NCBI GenBank assembly: GCA_913045265.1
Contig: CAJWQX010000082.1
Coordinates: forward strand, 1 to 8,605
DNA length: 8,605 nucleotides
Direction of reading: 5' to 3'
DNA from: UBA11889 sp002313255
Lineage (GTDB): Bacteria > Pseudomonadota > Gammaproteobacteria > Pseudomonadales > Azotimanducaceae
Of this stretch, positions 6,357-8,605 are shown piece by piece. Below the pieces are notes generated by a model. It was not told the DNA's origin, did not search any database, and saw only the letters and a list, made by a program, of their open reading frames with translations. Positions within the stretch are counted from its first letter, which is position 1, and the number at the start of each line of letters is the position of its first letter. The translations under genes were made by a program, and so were the position numbers.

Positions 6357-7805
6357 ATGTCAGAAGCGGCGAATTTGCGAGGACGGCTTTCGCACCCGGT
6401 CATCGATGCGGACGGGCACTGGCTTGAAACCGGGCCCGTGGTTGTTGAGGCTTTGACGAAAATAGGGGGCGATGCCGCGCGGCGCGGCATTCAACTCAAT
6501 GGTGAACGGGTTCGTCGTTCGTTGAGCATGACCCCTGAAGAGAGGCGCCATGAAAATGTGGCTCAAGAAGCGTTTTGGGGTGCACCCACTAAGAATACGA
6601 GAGATCGCGCGACTGCGATGCTGCCTGCACTTATGTACGAAAGGCTTGACGAATTTGGGATCGATTACGCGGTCCTCTTCCCGACGATGGGGTTGGGCTT
6701 TCCCCGTATCGATGACACGGAAGCCCGTCGGGCGCTCTGTCGCGCATTCAATATTTATTGCGCAGAGTTGTTTGAACCGTTCAGTGACCGGATGTCCCCC
6801 GTCGCTGTTATCCCGATGCATGATCCAGAAGAAGCCGTCGCGGAACTAGAGCATGCCGTTGGGGAACTCGGCCTGAAAGTGGTCACGATGAATAGCCTCA
6901 TCGAACGTCCGGTGGGTCGAGTGGCTGACGAGCGACCCGACGCAAGTGATTTGGCGCGTTGGTTCGATGTCATTGGGTTAGATAGTGCACATGATTACGA
7001 CCCCGTTTGGCAAAAGTGCCGAGAACTTGGAGTTTCGCCTACGTTCCATCGCGGTTCGCGCGGCAAAGCGCTTCGCGTGTCTCCTACTAACTTTTGTTAC
7101 AACCATATCGGTCACTTCGCAGCCGCTTCGGAAGCCACCTGCAAAGCGTTGTTCTTGGGGGGTGTATCGAGGCGTTTTTCAGATTTGAATTTTGGGTTTC
7201 TCGAAGGAGGTGTTGGCTTCGCGTGTTTGTTGTACGCCGACCTGATCGGCCATTGGCAAATCCGGAACGGCGAAGCGCTTGAGTACACCGACCCCGCTCA
7301 ATTAGATCTCGCAGAATTGACGGACTTAACCGAACGTTATGGCGGCTCAGAAATGATCGATGCGGTTCATTCAGGGAAAGGAATTAGCACTCGGAATGGC
7401 GCTGAGACAACGGGGGGTCTTGCCGAATTGGATGATTATTCTGCTTGCGAAATTACCGAAGCGACGGACATTAAGTCGTTGTTTGTGGACCGATTCTACT
7501 TCGGCTGTGAAGCCGATGATGCGACCAATGCTTGGGCGTTCAACACTAAGAACAATCCATTCGATGCTGAAATAAAGACCTTGTTTGGATCCGACGTCGG
7601 CCACTTTGATGTACAGGATATGGCTGGCGTTCTTCCAGAAGCATACGAACTGGTTGAAGACGAAAAGATCACGGATCGTGATTTCTCCCACTTCGTGTTT
7701 GAAAATCCGGTGCGATTTTGGGGTGAAACCAATCCCGGGTTTTTCAAGGGGACCAGCGTGGAGAAAGAGGCGCAAGCGCTCCTAGAATCGGAAGGGGACG
7801 TTTGA
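6357..7805 (+). CDS. Amidohydrolase_2 (ACMSD/COG2159-like) metal-dependent hydrolase
   Basis: A 482-residue TIM-barrel protein of the amidohydrolase_2 type, a family of hydrolases and decarboxylases acting on C-C, C-N or C-O bonds. The N-terminal metal motif is VIDADGHWLE (15-24), a D-x-H form (Asp19, His21) of the usual H-x-H that is common in this branch. ERLDEFGIDYAVLFPT (95-110) is the typical second-strand region. Candidate active-site residues follow: His231 in SPTFHRGS, His250/His253 in YNHIGHFAA, and the terminal Asp413 in LFGSDVGHFDVQDM. NFGFLEGGVGF (278-288) and FENPVRFWGETNPGFFKGT (448-466) are conserved hallmarks of the subfamily. It is longer than classic ACMSD (about 330-340), with extra helices at about 40-90 and 300-375. 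There is no signal peptide, so it is cytoplasmic. Lying 18 nt behind the D-aminoacylase-like gene, it very probably shares its transcript and pathway. The substrate cannot be read from sequence. Confidence 0.87.
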   Translation: MSEAANLRGRLSHPVIDADGHWLETGPVVVEALTKIGGDAARRGIQLNGERVRRSLSMTPEERRHENVAQEAFWGAPTKNTRDRATAMLPALMYERLDEFGIDYAVLFPTMGLGFPRIDDTEARRALCRAFNIYCAELFEPFSDRMSPVAVIPMHDPEEAVAELEHAVGELGLKVVTMNSLIERPVGRVADERPDASDLARWFDVIGLDSAHDYDPVWQKCRELGVSPTFHRGSRGKALRVSPTNFCYNHIGHFAAASEATCKALFLGGVSRRFSDLNFGFLEGGVGFACLLYADLIGHWQIRNGEALEYTDPAQLDLAELTDLTERYGGSEMIDAVHSGKGISTRNGAETTGGLAELDDYSACEITEATDIKSLFVDRFYFGCEADDATNAWAFNTKNNPFDAEIKTLFGSDVGHFDVQDMAGVLPEAYELVEDEKITDRDFSHFVFENPVRFWGETNPGFFKGTSVEKEAQALLESEGDV

Positions 7806-7980
7806 CCATAAGCTTGGTTGTTCGCGAAGTCCGATCTTCGAATAGGCACGAGGAAGATAGCCCGTCATTCAGTGGAACGAGCGATATTTTTCGAGTGATG
7901 ATCCGCTGAATTAGTAATTAGTTGAAGTGGTTTCGAACCGAGGGGCGTGGTTGTGACCGCGCATATCATCGAAGCGAGTC
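7806..7980. other. Convergent intergenic region with weak inverted repeat
   Basis: No ORF or RNA gene is apparent in these 175 bp between the stops of the amidohydrolase operon and the lipoprotein gene. An imperfect inverted repeat pairs 7867-7875 (ATTCAGTGG) with 7903-7911 (CCGCTGAAT): 9 bp including one G-T wobble, with a 27-nt loop and no following T-tract. It could help end transcription but is not a classic intrinsic terminator. A short tandem duplication of AATTAGT follows at 7909-7922. Confidence 0.4.
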
Positions 7981-8448
7981 CTAAAGTCGAACGGCGCGCG
8001 CCCCGGCCAACGCTCGTGGGACCACGGAAATAGTTACGTCGGATTTTTTTCCGAATCGTGGCCCTTTAAATATTTCGACCGTCGCAATTCGGTCAGGCTT
8101 CTCGAAAACGATGATGATTGAACTACCCACAGTGGAGCTGATCAGCGACCAACCGTTGTTCGGGGCCGTCTCCCTAAAAAACAATAAGGTTTCAGCGGGA
8201 CTTAATGGGTCAATGAACCCAATACGGCCACCCCAACTGGCCCCGCTTCCCAGAATCACGGAGTCTCGAATACGAATTTTAGAATCGGGCGGTAAGGGTA
8301 AGTCGGCGATTAGAGCATCGACGATGATTTTCGTATCCGCAGCGCTTATCGCGGCTCGCGGGCTGTACAGAGTCCCGCTACAACTCGCGATGAGCGGAGC
8401 TAAAAGGGCCGGAAATATCACAGCGAGTACGAACCGTCTGGATCTCAA
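7981..8448 (-). CDS. Small putative lipoprotein of unknown function
   Basis: I set the start at a TTG (8446-8448) because a perfect AGGAGG (8453-8458 on this strand) ends 4 nt upstream, and the protein then opens with a proper lipoprotein signal: MRSRRF, a hydrophobic core, and lipobox LIASC with the lipidated Cys at residue 23. The frame stays open upstream to another TTG at 8547, which would add 33 unlikely residues. The 155-residue product has Ser after Cys, which by the E. coli Lol rule predicts the outer membrane. The mature part has a helix-like stretch (AADTKIIVDALIADLPLPP), then repeated beta-like segments: VILGSGASWGGRIGFI, a central LLFFRETAPNNGWSLISS, and IIIVFEKPDRIATVEIF. I recall similar uncharacterised proteobacterial lipoproteins with LPLPP...VLGSG...F.GW, but name no family with certainty. 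The gene runs away from the tRNA-Arg, 102 bp downstream of its 3' end. Confidence 0.77.
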   Translation of the reverse strand: MRSRRFVLAVIFPALLAPLIASCSGTLYSPRAAISAADTKIIVDALIADLPLPPDSKIRIRDSVILGSGASWGGRIGFIDPLSPAETLLFFRETAPNNGWSLISSTVGSSIIIVFEKPDRIATVEIFKGPRFGKKSDVTISVVPRALAGARAVRL

Positions 8449-8452
8449 TAGA

Positions 8453-8458
8453 CCTCCT
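8453..8458 (-). promoter_or_regulatory. Perfect Shine-Dalgarno that sets the lipoprotein TTG start
   Basis: AGGAGG on the minus strand with a 4-nt spacer (TCTA) to the TTG at 8446-8448. A -10-like TAAAAT lies about 15 nt upstream of it, but I see no matching -35, so the promoter is undetermined. A nearby ATG (in GGCTATGG) is out of frame and cannot be the start. Confidence 0.7.
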
Positions 8459-8550
8459 GATGGCTTCGAGGCTTTTCGAATTTTACCATAGCCGACAAAT
8501 ATCGCGGCATACGCGTCCAGGCGAACCCGCTGGTCGTCGGTCAACAATAG

Positions 8551-8605
8551 TGGCGCGCCCGCAGGGACTCGAACCCCGAACCCCCAGGTTCGAAGCCTGG
8601 TGCTC
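8551..8605 (-). tRNA. tRNA-Arg(UCG), 5' part cut by window edge
   Basis: The reverse strand gives the last 55 nt of a tRNA. In order these are the D-stem 3' strand GAGC, A26, anticodon stem CCAGG/CCTGG around the loop CTTCGAA (anticodon UCG, reading CGA and probably other CGN arginine codons), a 5-nt variable loop GGGTT, and a T-arm CGGGG-TTCGAGT-CCCTG with one G-T pair. Acceptor strand CGGGCGC, discriminator G and an encoded CCA complete it. All stems visible in the window pair correctly, so it looks functional. The first 21 or so nt lie beyond position 8605. tRNA-Arg 3' ends are frequent integration sites, but no duplicated 3' end appears in this window. Confidence 0.93.

Noticed and set aside
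7985..8000. GGCGCGCGCCCC near the lipoprotein stop looked like a partial copy of the tRNA-Arg 3' end, a possible att repeat.
   Set aside because: Only a short GC-rich run is shared; the T-arm part of the tRNA end is absent and no integrase gene is present in the window.
8111..8491. 126-codon plus-strand frame opposite the lipoprotein gene.
   Set aside because: It is an antisense shadow of a gene with a lipobox and perfect Shine-Dalgarno, and no equivalent start signal is seen on this strand.

Overview
The window reads as an ordinary chromosomal stretch of a Gram-negative bacterium, probably a gammaproteobacterium. Three things point that way: the transporter proteins resemble E. coli YejA, YejB and YejE closely along their length, there is a lipoprotein with a clear lipobox, and the tRNA-Arg gene encodes its own CCA end. 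The base composition is moderate and even. Every sizeable gene looks intact apart from the two cut by the window edges. I see no insertion sequence, prophage gene, CRISPR array or rRNA.

Layout, left to right. (1) The 3' part of an unrecognised acidic protein on the + strand, ending at 557. (2) A tightly coupled minus-strand operon read from about 4561 down to 568: yejA (substrate-binding protein), yejB and yejE (inner-membrane permeases) of a YejABEF-type peptide/microcin C ABC importer. The two inner junctions are a 2-nt gap and a 4-nt ATGA overlap. No ATPase gene (yejF) follows; the operon runs straight into the convergent gene at the left. (3) A short divergent intergenic region of 76 bp. 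(4) A plus-strand operon of two amidohydrolase-superfamily genes 18 nt apart: a D-aminoacylase-like protein (amidohydrolase_3 type) and an ACMSD/COG2159-like protein (amidohydrolase_2 type). (5) A 175-bp gap, a small minus-strand lipoprotein of unknown function that starts at TTG behind a perfect Shine-Dalgarno sequence, and the 3' 55 nt of a minus-strand tRNA-Arg(UCG) cut by the right edge.

Working together (inference): the importer would bring oligopeptides or peptide-like molecules into the cytoplasm. The divergently transcribed hydrolases could act on an acylated or D-configured breakdown product, but only their shared, compact intergenic region links them. The main points for a second look are the missing ATPase, the D-aminoacylase-like enzyme that lacks two histidines of the canonical metal site, and the pairing of two different amidohydrolases in one operon. 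I do not see a clearly new defence or mobile system here.
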